Below are positions 40,398 to 52,214 of a stretch of DNA of 64,000 bases, one piece after another. Origin of the DNA: Protonemura montana (taxonomy: Eukaryota > Arthropoda > Insecta > Plecoptera > Nemouridae). The stretch lies in NCBI GenBank assembly GCA_947568835.1, contig OX387606.1, positions 3,844,001 to 3,908,000 on the forward strand, in the 5' to 3' direction. Position 1 is the first letter of the stretch. The number at the start of each line of letters is the position of its first letter. A program made the translations under genes and the position numbers. Below the pieces are notes generated by a model. The model did no database searches, had not been told where the DNA came from, and was given only the letters and a program-made list of their open reading frames with translations.

Positions 40398-40536
40398 ATG
40401 GACGCGACGCCGACGACGTCGACGCCAACGCCGCGGAGACGACGACGCGCGGCGCTCGGCGCGTGGCTCGTCGTGCTCCTCGCCGTGGCGTCGTGCGTCC
40501 CGACGCCCAGCTACGCGGCGATGACCATCGGCACCG
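40398..40536 (+). CDS. Ddr: Discoidin domain receptor, first coding exon (signal peptide)
   Basis: This is the start of a receptor that, in this family, is a collagen-binding (or related ligand-binding) single-pass tyrosine kinase at the cell surface. The exon encodes 46 residues plus one base. There is a Thr/Pro-rich start, five arginines at residues 13-17, a hydrophobic core (AALGAWLVVLLAVASC, 18-33) and a likely cleavage site after Ser-Tyr-Ala (38-40). I chose the ATG at 40398 because its context (gcgaccATGg) is optimal; an in-frame ATG at 40377 would add seven residues. The exon ends at a good donor (accg|gtaagt) in phase 1, exactly what the acceptor at 58292 needs. The signal peptide alone does not identify the gene; the assignment comes from the joined exon 2. 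Confidence 0.65.
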
Positions 40537-40852
40537 GTAAGTTGGTAGCAAATCACTTTTCATTTCAGCGGATGTGAAAGACTTCCAACACAACACGCGC
40601 CGTCTCGAGCAAACCAACGTAAGTTTGTGAAAACTCTGTTACGTCGAAGGAATGCAAATTTACCGCGCATTACCCTCGGCATTGCATCGCCGATATATCG
40701 GGAAATGCCCGAATCGGCTTCTCCTTTCAGGAACAGCTTCGCTCCGTTGAAAAATCTCCCAAGAAAGCTAATAATTTTCCGATGGGATGGACTCGGTGGT
40801 GGTATTCTAGTGCATTAAGTGCGGCGAATGTGCCCTAGTTTAGGGGGAAGGT

Positions 40853-40880
40853 GGGGGGGGGGGGGGGGGGGGGGGGGGGG
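40853..40880. repeat. G28 homopolymer
   Basis: Twenty-eight consecutive G bases as assembled, about 320 bases into Ddr intron 1. Length is uncertain for technical reasons. Confidence 0.85.
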
Positions 40881-41034
40881 AAGAGGAGGTAATAAAATGG
40901 GTTGCGAATTGACCACGACAGGGTCGTGGCGGCAAGGGGAAGGGGGGGACGGGCAAACTCGGTGTGGTAATCAGGGACGGGCAAATAGGGGCTCGCCTGA
41001 CCGCAGACTGCGTACCGCGGCCCGTGCGGGTCAA

Positions 41035-41056
41035 CCCCCCACCCCCACCCCCACCC
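41035..41056 (-). repeat. (CCCCCA)n array, G-quadruplex motif on the minus strand
   Basis: Four C runs of three to six bases are separated by single A bases. The minus strand reads as four G runs with one-base loops, an ideal G-quadruplex pattern, about 500 bases inside Ddr intron 1. Confidence 0.8.
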
Positions 41057-42892
41057 GGGCTGGTGGCGCACATCAGAAAACTCCTTGGCGACCTCCATGC
41101 GCGGGGCAACAGGTTCGTGTCGTCTATGTCGCGCACCTAGCGTCAAAACGGAGACATCGTAGGGAAATATGGTATTATTCGGCGAAGGGCGGTCGACCTG
41201 TGGTCTGCTCATCTCGCTGCAGCGTGGTGCATTGCCGTGGCTTCGAGCTGTTTGACTCTCAACAAGTTTGTCCGCGCAGCAACAACAAGCTGAGCGATAA
41301 TAAAAAAGGGTTCCCATCTCGTTAGCTTCACTTTATTCTGTGATACCGATTGTTAACCACGTTCGACGCCATTCGCTTCCTGTTTGCCCGTTTAACCACG
41401 TTTTTTTCGCGACTTGAAACGCTCTCGCTCGAGACGGACCGCCGATGAAAACTGTTATCTGGAGCAATCGGAAATCGGAGTTCGGTTTTTGGTGCGGTCC
41501 ATTTTGCCTGGCCATTTGGCAGCCGGCCACTTGGCAGGCCTCGTCTCGCCGCCGATCATCATCATCGTCGGGTACCCCCGCCTGGCAAGAATGTCTGCAA
41601 GCTTACTGCAAATTGTATTATCAAGTGGGATACGCGGCGCTTCATGTTTGTTTCATTGGCTTGTCCGCGCACTGTTTTCACGCCACTTTGCTTCTTGTAA
41701 CGAGCAATGCGATCAAAGTGGCGGTGGTCGAGGCCGCAGTCGTGCGATGCGGGCTGCGTTTGCTCCGTCGCGGCGACGGCGGCGACGGCGGGCGCGTCGA
41801 TAGCGTATTGATCAGTGATTGGCTGGCGTCGACCGACGCGTGGGACTCTGCCAGGCTAATTGATACCAGGGGATTGAAATACTAGAACAGGATTTGTTTG
41901 GAGTTTATTTGGAACCGTTTTCGCTAAAATATTTTAGCCAGTTCAGTACACAGTTTTACTGAGTCAATACCATGATAACAGGGACTTAACCATCGTCGTG
42001 AGCTGCTATAAATATCTGTTATCGCTGTTGATGGCTATGAGCTGTGCATCCCCAACTGATTGGCATTTTCGTTCTCTTTTAAAATAATTAAAATAATTTC
42101 AAGTAGCTATTTCATTCTCAATTACATGCAGTTTATAGAGCATTAATGTTGTACTTTCAGCAGAAGTGCTTCCGATGTAATCAATCCACCGCGTAGCCTC
42201 GCAACCTTTTGCACCAGCATTAGATCGTCGTTTCGGTTTTGAATGCCCCCCTCCCCCCCATCATGCTCTTTTACATCCCGACATCTCAAGCAATGGGACA
42301 TAAAACGGAGTCATCTCAAAACCAAGGCGCTGAAAGAGAACTCCATTATAGCCGTAAGATTAATGCCGAATTTGATTGTACGAGAAACGCATTCGTCTTC
42401 GCTATTTTGATACGACGAATTAAATCTCTTCTTCAAACTCTGAAAGACATTACTTTGGATCTTAAGTCTTCAATGAGTAATAATTCAAAGAGAAACAAAG
42501 CGACAGTGAAGCATTGCTCTAGTCGGGTCTGAGGATCGCTAATTTAGCGAATGTCTTGACTCTTGTTCGCCGCGCGCGAACTGGGACAAAGCGAGCAACC
42601 GCAGCTCGGAAAGTTGGCACCACTTCTTCGCGAACTTCTGCACGGCGCCGTACTCCTGCCGTACGCCTGCCGTACACGTCCCTCACATTTCACCCGGCTG
42701 TCAAGTGATTGTGTGACTCCTCGCGTCGCGGCGCTGGCGTCGTCGCAATAATTGCTCGCTTTGACGGCGTCGGCGACGACGGGCGCAAAATGAAGCAGCT
42801 CGCCCACAGGAATTCCAAACCCGAGGTGTTTCCTTGACGAAGTGATGCCAGCCGTCAAAAGAGCGTCTGGAATGTTCCGGCTCGTTTCGAAG

Positions 42893-42894
<2 letters not shown>

Positions 42895-42935
<41 letters not shown>
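42895..42935. repeat. (GAC)n triplet repeat
   Basis: Nearly fourteen perfect GAC units, which explains the run of valines or aspartates in the open frames that cross it. Confidence 0.9.
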
Positions 42936-45471
42936 AGCCATAGCGACGCTCGAGGGGTGGACACTGCGCTACCAAAGACACAAAAGAAGAGCACACAAAG
43001 TTTTGTAGGACGAGATGCAAACAATTTAGTGAGAGTCTTGATTCATAATGTGCCGTCGCACTCGTGCACAGCGAAGGTAATTAAGCTCTCCGCGTAATGA
43101 ACGAGTCGCGCACCGCGTACCTCCTAGGTGGAATTTAATTCATGCGACGTAATTGGAGCAGCGTCGCGCTGCTCTTATTTTTCGTTTTATTTCGATGAAA
43201 TTACTGCCGTGTAACCTAATCGGTATTTTCATTAGAACACAAACAATTGCAATCAGCGTTCGTTAATAGTTCTTGAGCGAAATCTTGAATCAGTTTTTAT
43301 GCAAAACGTAAGACAATATCTAGTGGCACCTGAATTCTGTCACGTCTCGTTTTATTCGTTTTGTGTCCACGGCGGTGTTGCCTGAAGGGTGTGCATGGAG
43401 TGTCCCGTCCCGTCCACCCTATCGAAGAACGAAGTGGCGCGCGTCAAGCGGTGACGTCGCCGCCCCGGGTTGGAAGTATGGGCGGCACGTGGTCGGCGCC
43501 CAACGCCGACGAGATGGCCTCCGACGCGGCGTCCTAATGGGTGCAAAACCAGGCGACGCCGGACGTCGCGCTGAGTCGCGACGTGCATGCGAAATCGCGA
43601 CGTTCGGCCGGCGTCCTCGGTGGCGTGGAAAGGGCAAGCGTCGGATTGGAGTTGGCCAGTCGGGGAGCTCATTTTTATAAATTTGCGGACTTAAAGGATT
43701 TTCCGTGGCGAGTGGAAGAAATGGACCGTGCTCGGCGGCGGAGAGAAAAAGTGGCACCACGAACAGTTTCTAAATTACTAGATAAAGAATTAATTCGGCA
43801 TCTGGCAGGTTGGTTGGTCGAGTGTTGTTTCCTAAAACAATACCCTTCAAGCAGAGCACGTTCAGCGCTGGCCGATGGCGCTGATAAATCATCCACGGGC
43901 CAGATAGTCGAGGTGTTCTTGTTGCCAGGGAGCATTCTGCCCCGTCGATCGCCGATCGCGGACAAAGAATATTTCGCGTGCCAAAATATTATGACGTCCC
44001 TGCGAACCGAAACGGGCTGTCATCGCAGAGATTTATAATGGACCCTCGTATTACGTTACTTGAATATTATATTACTAGAAGGTACAAAGAAGCCGCAGGT
44101 TCTTACTTCGGGTTTTTGTCAAGCTAGGTCCAGATGTTCCGCGGAGACAAATCAAAGGCAAGTTATGAAAAAGATGACGCTTAGTATTCTGATCGAATGG
44201 ATAGAAACAATCGGATTTAATTGTTGCCCTATTTCGGAAGAGAACGAAGTCGTCGCAGATGGATTGCATAGCTTTGCAGATTAATCTCTATCAAACGACA
44301 CTATATTTGCAAGAGGAGTTCATTTTTTGCTCCCCATCCCGAAGAAACCAAGTGCTGGGATTAAGTTTAAGCTCACGTTGAAGTCTCGAGTCGACAGTTA
44401 CCCTGGCTCTAGCTAGTGTGTACATCGAAACAAATGTGATGCAGAATCTTTCATTCGCACACAAGGAATGCGCCTTGCCATTCTCAACTAATTTCGTAAA
44501 GCAGTCACGGAAATCTGAGCCTTATTGCCACTTGACAAGTTTCATTTCATTACGGGCACTTCTTGAAAAAGTAACTTCCACTCTGGGACGGCTTCTCCCC
44601 GCCCAATATGAACCCTCTAGGCGCAAGAAACTATCGGTCTAGCTTCCGGCAATATATTGAGGAACAATCGCAAAGTTTAGATGCTTTCAATAGTTGATCA
44701 TTTCGGGCTTCTCTCAAACGGAGACTTTATGAATCGGTATCGGTATGAGATGAAATGTATAGGACGTTGACTCGGTGTACTCAGCGGGGGCGTTTCTGCA
44801 CAATTTTTGTCCACAGCCGAAAGTACTCAGGTAAATTTTGTTTAAAAATTTCGTTGTTTGCTAAAAGTACATTTTAAAAAGCACCTTTGATGAAGCTTTA
44901 CGGTTGACCTATCAAATGGAATACGCATGCAAATGGATCTAAATCTCTTTCCTTTGTCAATCCCCTATCTCTGTACATTCATTTACCTGGATTATGCGGG
45001 CCATCATAAGCATTCCCTAATCTTTCTGCGCCGTGGTAACTCCACTCCCGCTGAGCGGCTCACCGGCTAGAAAAAACAAGTGTTTGAAATGTCAGAATAT
45101 TTCCATTGTCTTTATTCCATAATAAAAAGCGAGTGGAACGCATCATAACCATGCGCAAAAAAAAGAACCACTTGAACCCTCCTGGCAGTTGAATTGCATT
45201 CTCTGATGGAGCATTATTTCCAAATCTAAATAAAATTTTATCACAGTTTTCATTTTGAACCGTGGCTGAACATCAGACAATTTTTTTCTTCTTTTTTTGT
45301 ACGATTCCGTTGGTTTGTTTTAAAAATCGTATTATTTTGACATTCGCATTCGTCTCCTCGGCCGTGGCTGTCAGCTAAAATCTGGAACAACGTGTCCCGG
45401 TAATGAGCCCGGGCAAAACGGGACCCGTGTGCCCGGAAGGGCCGTCGCGAAAAAAACTGCACCATTTTTGT

Positions 45472-45494
45472 AAAAAAAAAAAAAAAAAAAAAAA
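45472..45494. repeat. A23 homopolymer
   Basis: Twenty-three consecutive A bases. No retroposed gene is recognisable immediately upstream, so I do not call it a retrocopy tail. Confidence 0.8.
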
Positions 45495-47098
45495 CAGAAA
45501 ACTCTCGGGAACTCTATCGGTCGAAAGTGTTCACTGGGCTTGCCAACGTTAATATCACTGGGAAAAACACGTTTCTTTCAATCCAGGTCCGCGTTATTGG
45601 AAAAGTAGAAGGATACAAATCCAATTAATCATCAACTTAAGTTAATTACTTCCAGCGATCTATATAATGTTACCAAAAAAAACAACGATTGCTTACAAGG
45701 TTATGCTGTGCTTTTCAATGAAGATAAGTTTGATGTTACCCGATATCATCCATTATCTACTTCCTTTTCTCCCTGTGATCAATGATGCTGGAGCAAAATC
45801 AGCAGCAAAAGAGTAAACTGCAACCCCGACGGCTGCACGAAACAATAGCCAATAAAAGACACGCAAACTGTTATCACAAGTTAATTGCTTTACGATGACA
45901 ATGCGGAGTGCTGATTGAAGGATAAGTCTCTGTCGCCGTGACCCGATTTACCCGTCGTCGCCGTCGCCGTCGCAGGATCGCGACGGAGGACGACGCCGGG
46001 GTACAAAGGACGAAAGAGGAGACGCTTTTATTGGTTTCCTTGCAGCACGCTCTCGGCGTCTGGAGACGCGGCCGACGACGGCCAAGTGAGCGGGTGCCTC
46101 GAGTGCTGTCAATACAACATTGTTCTCTCAGCTCAGGGGTGTCGGCGATGCACGCCCCCGGACCAGAGGGGCGCTTGTCTGCCGAAAACCCTTCAGGTCG
46201 TGAAAAAAGTAAATTAAGAAAGCTTTGAATATTTTAATTTGAAACTTTTCCACGCTTTTCCTGTGCGCGTTGGGGAGCATAAAGCCCGGGGCGATGCCCT
46301 TTCCCCGGCGGAGAGAACTGCGTGAACCTCGATGTCGTGCTGGATATTTCAATTCTATTTCATTTTTTTTTTGAAGCCATATGTATGCAGGTAATTTGTT
46401 TTTTTTAGTTCGCCAAATTTTGTAATCTCTCAACTTTTAGTTGGCAGTCGGGATCATATTCAATCACGTTATGTTCCGACTGCGTTTGTAAAATGTACAG
46501 AGTAAGCTCACATCGAGATATTGTTCGCTTCTAGCCGAGTTAAATGAATCATATGCATATTTTGTAATCAAATTTGTCAATTATTTTAGACGAATCACGT
46601 CATATTTGAATTGTAAATTACTACTAATTGTTATGTGTACCTAATAGTAAAAGTAATTGCAAACACAATTAGCATTGCCTTTATGAACGTACCCAGCAGA
46701 TGTGTACATACACACAACCAACAACATGCTCCTAAACACAAGAAGTCAATTAAATTAGTCTCTAATTGATTAGGACGTATCTGTGCAGGTATGTCACGGT
46801 GTAACCGAATTAGTAGAGAGCAGGGTGGATGAGCAAACTGCAGCCCCATGTACCGTCGCACCAACCCTACATCTGACAATCTAGACACCCCGAGCAGCCA
46901 GCAAGGCGGCAACGCAATTGCGTACAGGCACAACGTCGAGCCGAAATTCCAATTTCCAACGCTGCAATTCTCATCCGCTAGCGCCGGGGCATTAATCTCT
47001 GTAACTTAATCAAATATAAAACAGCGAAAACAACAGCGCGGCGAAAAGTGCTGCACGGAAGTGTTACCTTCACGATGTAAATTAGTTGGCCATGAGTT

Positions 47099-47148
47099 AT
47101 GGCGCGTAGCTTTCTCTTAATTTTGTCTCTGCTCGTCGTCCGTGTGAG
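47099..47148 (+). CDS. Possible first coding exon with signal peptide (unidentified gene)
   Basis: An ATG at 47099 (context gagttATGg) opens a 16-codon frame reading MARSFLLILSLLVVRV. The segment then meets a strong donor (gag|gtaaga, GT at 47149) in phase 2; unspliced, the frame stops at once (AGG TAA). A short positive start followed by a hydrophobic core is typical of a signal peptide split by an intron. The phase does not match Ddr exon 2 (which needs phase 1), so it is not an alternative Ddr start onto that exon. It would instead be a gene nested in the Ddr intron, or a chance match in pyrimidine-rich DNA. An ATG at 47092 overlaps out of frame. Confidence 0.2.
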
Positions 47149-48710
47149 GTAAGAAGGTCGCTGGGGCTCGCGGCATCGGCGCTGGTTTCTTCAGCTGCGT
47201 CGCCTGCTTTTTCAGGGCACGGCACGAAGTCGTGGCAATGATTTCCCAGCGGTTCGTCGCGAGGAAAATTCATTCACAACACGCGCAGTGCGCCTAATTG
47301 CGTGAATGGATTACTCGCTGATGCGGCACACACTTTTAAAATAAAGTTTTGTGTTTAAGATGAGGCGAGGTGTGGACGAGAATGGACTGCGGGTATAAAA
47401 ATCGAGACAATAAGTTTTGATGCTGTCGTGTTAACAGAATTGAAATATACCAAGTAATGACTTTAATGAAGAGTGTCGCTTTCCACAACCCTCTTATTAC
47501 GTGCTCCTAATTGAATTTCATTATTAAATATCACGCGATTCGAATTAGAGCCTCAGTCTTTTCTTTTTTTTTCTCTCTACCAAACCCCCCTTTTAATTAT
47601 TCATTGCCATTTTCTTAGCAGTTTATAATTCTGGAGCTTTTTACGCTTTAATTAAATGTTACGGTCAATGGACAAAAGCATTATTTCTCGGTGGAAAAAG
47701 AGAGAAAGTTCTTTCGGCGCTCGCCAGCAGCGTCGATATCGAGCTGCTCTCAATTGTTTGCCGTACGAAGACAGTCGAAAGTCGCGAGGAATTCAAATAG
47801 TTGCCGTCGCGACAGACAGTTGCAAGACTTACCAGCTAATGACCGCATCTACAAAGACAAGCATTACGTACAAAAATGGCACGGTGAACGAAATGCTGCG
47901 AAATATCCGTCGTTTACTTTAAAATTACTATTCAACTTGTAACTCATTCCCTCGAATGAAATTAACGCTTTTCGCAGCGTGTTACCGAATCATGTAGCGA
48001 GCGCCGAAGGATCCCAAAAAAAGCCCGGCATGTTATACCGAAGAGGCACTGGTTGGGTGTGGGGGGGATGGTCTTGGTGCACATAGGATAAGCTCTGCCG
48101 CAACACGTCGACTACAACATAATTGAATCCGCCTCGGTCTCGTGGGCAGCCCCCCTTTAGCCCCCTCTCTACGATCCAGTACCGCTCCTGTTTTGTTTGA
48201 CAGTTAATTCAATTGCAAGGTAAATTACTTAATTTGGGGACGAGATCAGTGCGCTATGTCAAAGGGCACTCAATGAATAAACCAAATTTCCTCATTAGAA
48301 GACGGGGGGTACGTATCATACGTCGGGATCGTCACTGGATAAACACACGGCGGCGTCTGTTTGCTGGCGTCTGATAAGCGACGGCGAATTCTGTTTGCAA
48401 AGCGAGGAAAATTTTGCATGGCCTCGTGGCTTTTCATAACTGCAGCAGCTTGTTTTCCATGGCAAATAATACTAAATCAAATGACATGCCAGCTGGCTGC
48501 TGTAGCCGTCGGTAACCTCGACGGGATGTAAGCTTTTAAAAGTTGTTAAACGATCGCCCATATCAATGTCAATTGAATGATCTGTTTGCCAGTGTACAGT
48601 TTTGTATGGAACAGAAGCAGGTTCAAAAAGTTGCTTTGCATCATTGAAGCGATGGTCTTTCTTTTCAATATGTCAGACACATTAGGTCATAAGATTTTCC
48701 CTCAGGAAAT

Positions 48711-48715
48711 AACCT
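48711..48715. repeat. Target site duplication, left copy
   Basis: aacct, repeated directly at 53390-53394 on the far side of the element. Confidence 0.85.
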
Positions 48716-48977
48716 TTGGTCGCGCGCTGGTGTGGTACACAGGTTATACAGGTTAATACAAGGTTTTATTCGTTTGGATCGTTAGACATACAATAGATGC
48801 ACAAGGATAATCTTTACGATGGACACGATGATCGATGATCTTCACCGGTGCGCTGTCGGATGTAGACTCTCAGGTAGCTAGCTACCTGCCCCGAATTACC
48901 GCTGGTACCCTCTCGCGTATTGCCCCCTGGTCCCCCGGCCCTCTGTTCAATTTCGGCGCGGGAACCAGGCCGCCACA
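48716..48977 (-). repeat. 3' LTR of the Gypsy element
   Basis: 262 bp, identical to the other LTR by base-by-base reading. In element orientation it starts TGTGGCGG and ends CGCGACCAA. A minus-strand AATAAA (48765-48770) is a probable polyadenylation signal for the element. Confidence 0.95.
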
Positions 48978-48980
48978 GTA

Positions 48981-48990
48981 CCCCCTTCCC
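48981..48990 (-). other. Polypurine tract of the Gypsy element
   Basis: On the minus strand GGGAAGGGGG lies three bases before the 3' LTR, where second-strand DNA synthesis would start. It follows the pol stop codon by about 26 bases. Confidence 0.75.
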
Positions 48991-49016
48991 AGTGTTCCAG
49001 TTTGTGGTACACGATG

Positions 49017-52000
49017 TTATGACGCCAGTCTTGCGGGGAACCGGACGCGTCGTCCGGATCTGGTGGTGACTGGTGGAGGTGGTAGTGGGGTGTTTGCGGT
49101 GCCATCGCTCGGAATTCTTACGCGAATAGTTGAGCGCAACTCGGGTTCCGGTGTTGGTGGCGCGGTGTGTATCGTTGGGTCCGCCCGGGTGTGTGACATG
49201 TCGTCGACCATGATGTAGGCTGGTTTTAGCCTGTCGATCGAGACCGTGATTTTACGGCCGTTTCGACTGATGGTGTAGTGTTTGTCATTGCGGGCTATTA
49301 CCTCGAATGGCCCGTCGTATGGTTGCTGTAAGGGAGTGCGGACAGCATCGTGGCGCACGAACACGTGTGTGCACGTCGCTAAACGTTTGAACACGAAAAT
49401 TGCGTGGTGTCCGTGGTGAACCGGCTGCACGGGGCGCAACTCGCTGAGACGGCGTCTCAGGTGACCAACGTAGGCCGATGTCGAGTCTGTTGGCGCGGAT
49501 GGTGCTTCGAGGTACTCGCCAGGGAGACGCAAGGTGGTGCCGTATACGAGCTCGGCCGGAGTGGCTTTCAGGTCTTCTTTCCAGGCCGATCGTATACCTA
49601 GCATCACCCATGGTAACACTTCCGTCCACCTTTCGGTGCCGTGGCATTTGATGGCGGCCTTTAGCTGCCGGTGCAGGCGTTCGACCATCCCGTTGGCTTG
49701 GGGGTGGTACGCCGTCGTTCGGAGGTGAGTCGTGCCGGTCATTTGATTGAGTGACCGGAACAGACTTGACTCAAACTGGCGTCCCTGGTCAGTTGTTATT
49801 CTGAGCGGGGTGCCGAAACGGGCAATCCACCCGTTCACGAGGGCGTCCGCCACGTTGGCTGCAGTGATGTCGGGGATGGGTATTGCTTCCGGCCAACGCG
49901 TAAAACGGTCCACGCACGTGACTAGGTAGCGGAACCCGTCGGACACCGGTAGTGGTCCTACGATGTCGATGTGGAGGTGCTGAAACCTGGACTCCGGGGT
50001 GTTGAAACACCCAATCTGTGCTTTGATGTGGCGCGTGACCTTCGTGCGCTGGCACTCCAGGCATGTTCGGGCCCAATTTCGGCAATCCTTGTTGATCGAT
50101 GGCCACACGAAACGCTGTGTGACGAGCTTTGTTGTCGCCCTGATGCCGGGATGGGCCAAACCGTGCATGTGGTCAAACACCTGTCGTCGGAATGGACCTG
50201 GTATGAACGGGCGTGGTGTTGCCAGCGATGTATCGCACTGGAGGTCAACATCGGTGCCGGGGAGACGTCGGCCGCGAAATCGAAGAGTCGTGCTTGTTGT
50301 TTGCAGTAACCCTCGGAGCTCGGCGTCGTCGACTTGTGCTCGCGCGATCGCAGCGTAGTCGATCGGTCCGGAGAGTGCCTCGACGCGCGATAGGGCGTCG
50401 GCGACAACGTTCTCCTCGCCGGGAATGTGGCGGATGTCGGTTGTGAATTGTCCGATGTAGTCCAGGTGTCTGAACTGTCTTGGCGAGCATTTCTCGGGTT
50501 TTTGTTGAAACGCGAATGTCAGTGGTTTGTGATCCGTGTACACTGCAAATTCCCGCGCTTCCACCATGTGGCGGAAATGTTTGATGGCGTCGTACACCGC
50601 TAGTAGTTCCCGATCGTACGCGCCGTACTTCTGCTGAGCCGGGTTTAGTTTCCTTGAAAAGAAGGCGAGAGGCTGCCACCCGTTGGTCGCGCGTTGTTGA
50701 AGGACTGCGCCCACGCTCACATCCGACGCGTCGGCGATGATGACCAATTCAGCGTCCAGGTCCGGGTGTGCCAACAGCGTAGCGTCGGCGAGACTGCGTT
50801 TGCACTCCGCGAAGGACCTTTCTAGGTCCGGCGTCCAGACAACGGGGGTTTTTCCCGAAATGTTGGACCCGGCGAGAAGGGTATTGAGCGGCGCTTGCGT
50901 GCGTGCTGCGGACGGCAAGAAACGGCGGTAAAAGTTAATCATACCGAGGAATTGTCGCAGGTGTTTGACGGTGGTGGGTTGGGGGAACGTTCGGATCGCG
51001 TCAACTTTTTCCCCGAGTGGGCGGGTACCTGCTGCACTCACGGTGTACCCGAGAAAACGCACTTCCGCCGCCCCGAACACGCACTTTGATACGTTTATTA
51101 AAACTCCGTACTCTGCGAGTCGCGCAAAGAGAAGGCGGAGGTGATGTTCGTGCTCCTCTACCGAGGCTGATGCGACCAAAATATCGTCAATGTACGCGTA
51201 ACACCACTCGAAACCCCTTAGCACCTCGTCGATGAAACGTTGAAATGTCTGCGCGGCGTTGCGCAACCCGAAACTCATATAGGGGAACTCGAAAAGCCCG
51301 AACGGGGTTGTGATGGCCGTCTTCGGGACGTCCTCGGGGGCGACCGGTATCTGGTGATACGCGCGCACGAGGTCGACTGTCGAAAATATGGTTTTGTTGG
51401 CGAGGGCCTGCGCAAAATCCTGGATGTGGGGTACCGGATAGCGGTCAGGCACGGTCCGGTTGTTGAGCGGACGGTAATCCCCGCAAGGCCTCCACTGGCC
51501 CTCCGTCTTGGGGACCAAGTGTAGGGCGGCGGACCAACTGCTGGATGACCGTCGAGCCACTCCAAACTTCACCATCTCTGCGAACTCCTGCTGGGCGATG
51601 CGCAGGCGGTCGGGGGCCAGGCGTCGCGGTCTGCACGAGGTTGGCTGGCCGGGTGTCGTGTGGATGTGGTGTACGGTTTTGTGTTTGACATTTTGCGGGG
51701 CGCCGGAGGGACGCGTAACCTCGGGGAACTCGGTGAGGAGTGCGTGGTACGGTGAACCACCGTTGATGACTTTCACCTGCTCTGGTTGGCCGGACGACGG
51801 TAGTCCCGAGACGGCGAGTGAGGTGATGCCATCGCTGAGACGTTTGTGGCGTACGTCCACCAGGAGGTGGTAGAACGACAGGAAATCAACTCCCACGATT
51901 GGTTGGGAGACGTCGGCAACGACGAATCGCCAGTCGAAAACGCGACGGAGGCCGAGGTCTAGACGGAGGTTGATTATTCCGTAAGTTGCTATCGCCGATC

Positions 52001-52214
52001 CGTTCGCCGCATACAATTCGTACGTCGTTTTCGCCCGAGGTCCGCTCACCCTCTTCCGGGGGTACACGCAAAGGTCGGACCCGGTGTCTACAAGAAACTG
52101 TACCCGCGTCGCGACGTCGGTGACGTAAAGGCGGCTTGATGTTGGGCAGGAGCCAGCCGCGGCTACTGACTGCCCCGGGGGTTTTTCGCCGGGTAGTTGC
52201 ACGGCTGCTTGCAA
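49017..52214 (-). CDS. pol: Gypsy pol polyprotein (protease, RT, RNase H, integrase)
   Basis: An intact frame of about 1,065 codons. Numbered from 52214, it shows an aspartic protease (LVDTGSD, catalytic Asp 43); a reverse transcriptase with Asp 281, SFGL at 314 and YIDD at 341; and RNase H with Asp 495, Glu 536, Asp 561 and Asp 606. The integrase has a zinc-binding His 684/His 688/Cys 718/Cys 721 region, a catalytic Asp 750, Asp 809, Glu 845 triad (35 residues between the last two), and a GPF motif near 968. No catalytic residue I checked is missing. The frame has no ATG at its start (52214 is TTG). It is open back to 52238, overlaps the end of gag by 76 bases and sits in the -1 frame, so it is expected to be made as a Gag-Pol fusion. 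No envelope gene follows. Confidence 0.95.
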   Translation of the reverse strand: MQAAVQLPGEKPPGQSVAAAGSCPTSSRLYVTDVATRVQFLVDTGSDLCVYPRKRVSGPRAKTTYELYAANGSAIATYGIINLRLDLGLRRVFDWRFVVADVSQPIVGVDFLSFYHLLVDVRHKRLSDGITSLAVSGLPSSGQPEQVKVINGGSPYHALLTEFPEVTRPSGAPQNVKHKTVHHIHTTPGQPTSCRPRRLAPDRLRIAQQEFAEMVKFGVARRSSSSWSAALHLVPKTEGQWRPCGDYRPLNNRTVPDRYPVPHIQDFAQALANKTIFSTVDLVRAYHQIPVAPEDVPKTAITTPFGLFEFPYMSFGLRNAAQTFQRFIDEVLRGFEWCYAYIDDILVASASVEEHEHHLRLLFARLAEYGVLINVSKCVFGAAEVRFLGYTVSAAGTRPLGEKVDAIRTFPQPTTVKHLRQFLGMINFYRRFLPSAARTQAPLNTLLAGSNISGKTPVVWTPDLERSFAECKRSLADATLLAHPDLDAELVIIADASDVSVGAVLQQRATNGWQPLAFFSRKLNPAQQKYGAYDRELLAVYDAIKHFRHMVEAREFAVYTDHKPLTFAFQQKPEKCSPRQFRHLDYIGQFTTDIRHIPGEENVVADALSRVEALSGPIDYAAIARAQVDDAELRGLLQTTSTTLRFRGRRLPGTDVDLQCDTSLATPRPFIPGPFRRQVFDHMHGLAHPGIRATTKLVTQRFVWPSINKDCRNWARTCLECQRTKVTRHIKAQIGCFNTPESRFQHLHIDIVGPLPVSDGFRYLVTCVDRFTRWPEAIPIPDITAANVADALVNGWIARFGTPLRITTDQGRQFESSLFRSLNQMTGTTHLRTTAYHPQANGMVERLHRQLKAAIKCHGTERWTEVLPWVMLGIRSAWKEDLKATPAELVYGTTLRLPGEYLEAPSAPTDSTSAYVGHLRRRLSELRPVQPVHHGHHAIFVFKRLATCTHVFVRHDAVRTPLQQPYDGPFEVIARNDKHYTISRNGRKITVSIDRLKPAYIMVDDMSHTRADPTIHTAPPTPEPELRSTIRVRIPSDGTANTPLPPPPVTTRSGRRVRFPARLAS

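Larger units (their letters stand above)
40537..48715 (+). other. First part of Ddr intron 1
   Basis: Intron sequence between the donor at 40537 and the retrotransposon. It holds a G28 run (40853-40880), a CCCCCA array (41035-41056), a GAC triplet repeat (42895-42935), an A23 run (45472-45494), CGACG/GACGCC motif clusters (about 41770-41800, 42757-42780, 43500-43560, 45946-45975) and a possible signal-peptide exon at 47099-47148. Open frames here are low-complexity or lack an ATG. Confidence 0.5.

Noticed and set aside
40819..41325. 168-codon + strand frame with a glycine run
   Set aside because: It crosses the G28 homopolymer inside the Ddr intron, and the frame depends on the assembled tract length.
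42544..43020. 158-codon minus frame with a long valine run
   Set aside because: The frame is produced by the GAC triplet repeat; it is low-complexity, not a gene.
45472..45494. Poly(A) tail of a retrocopied gene
   Set aside because: No recognisable coding sequence or polyadenylation signal precedes the A23 run, and no flanking direct repeats are apparent.
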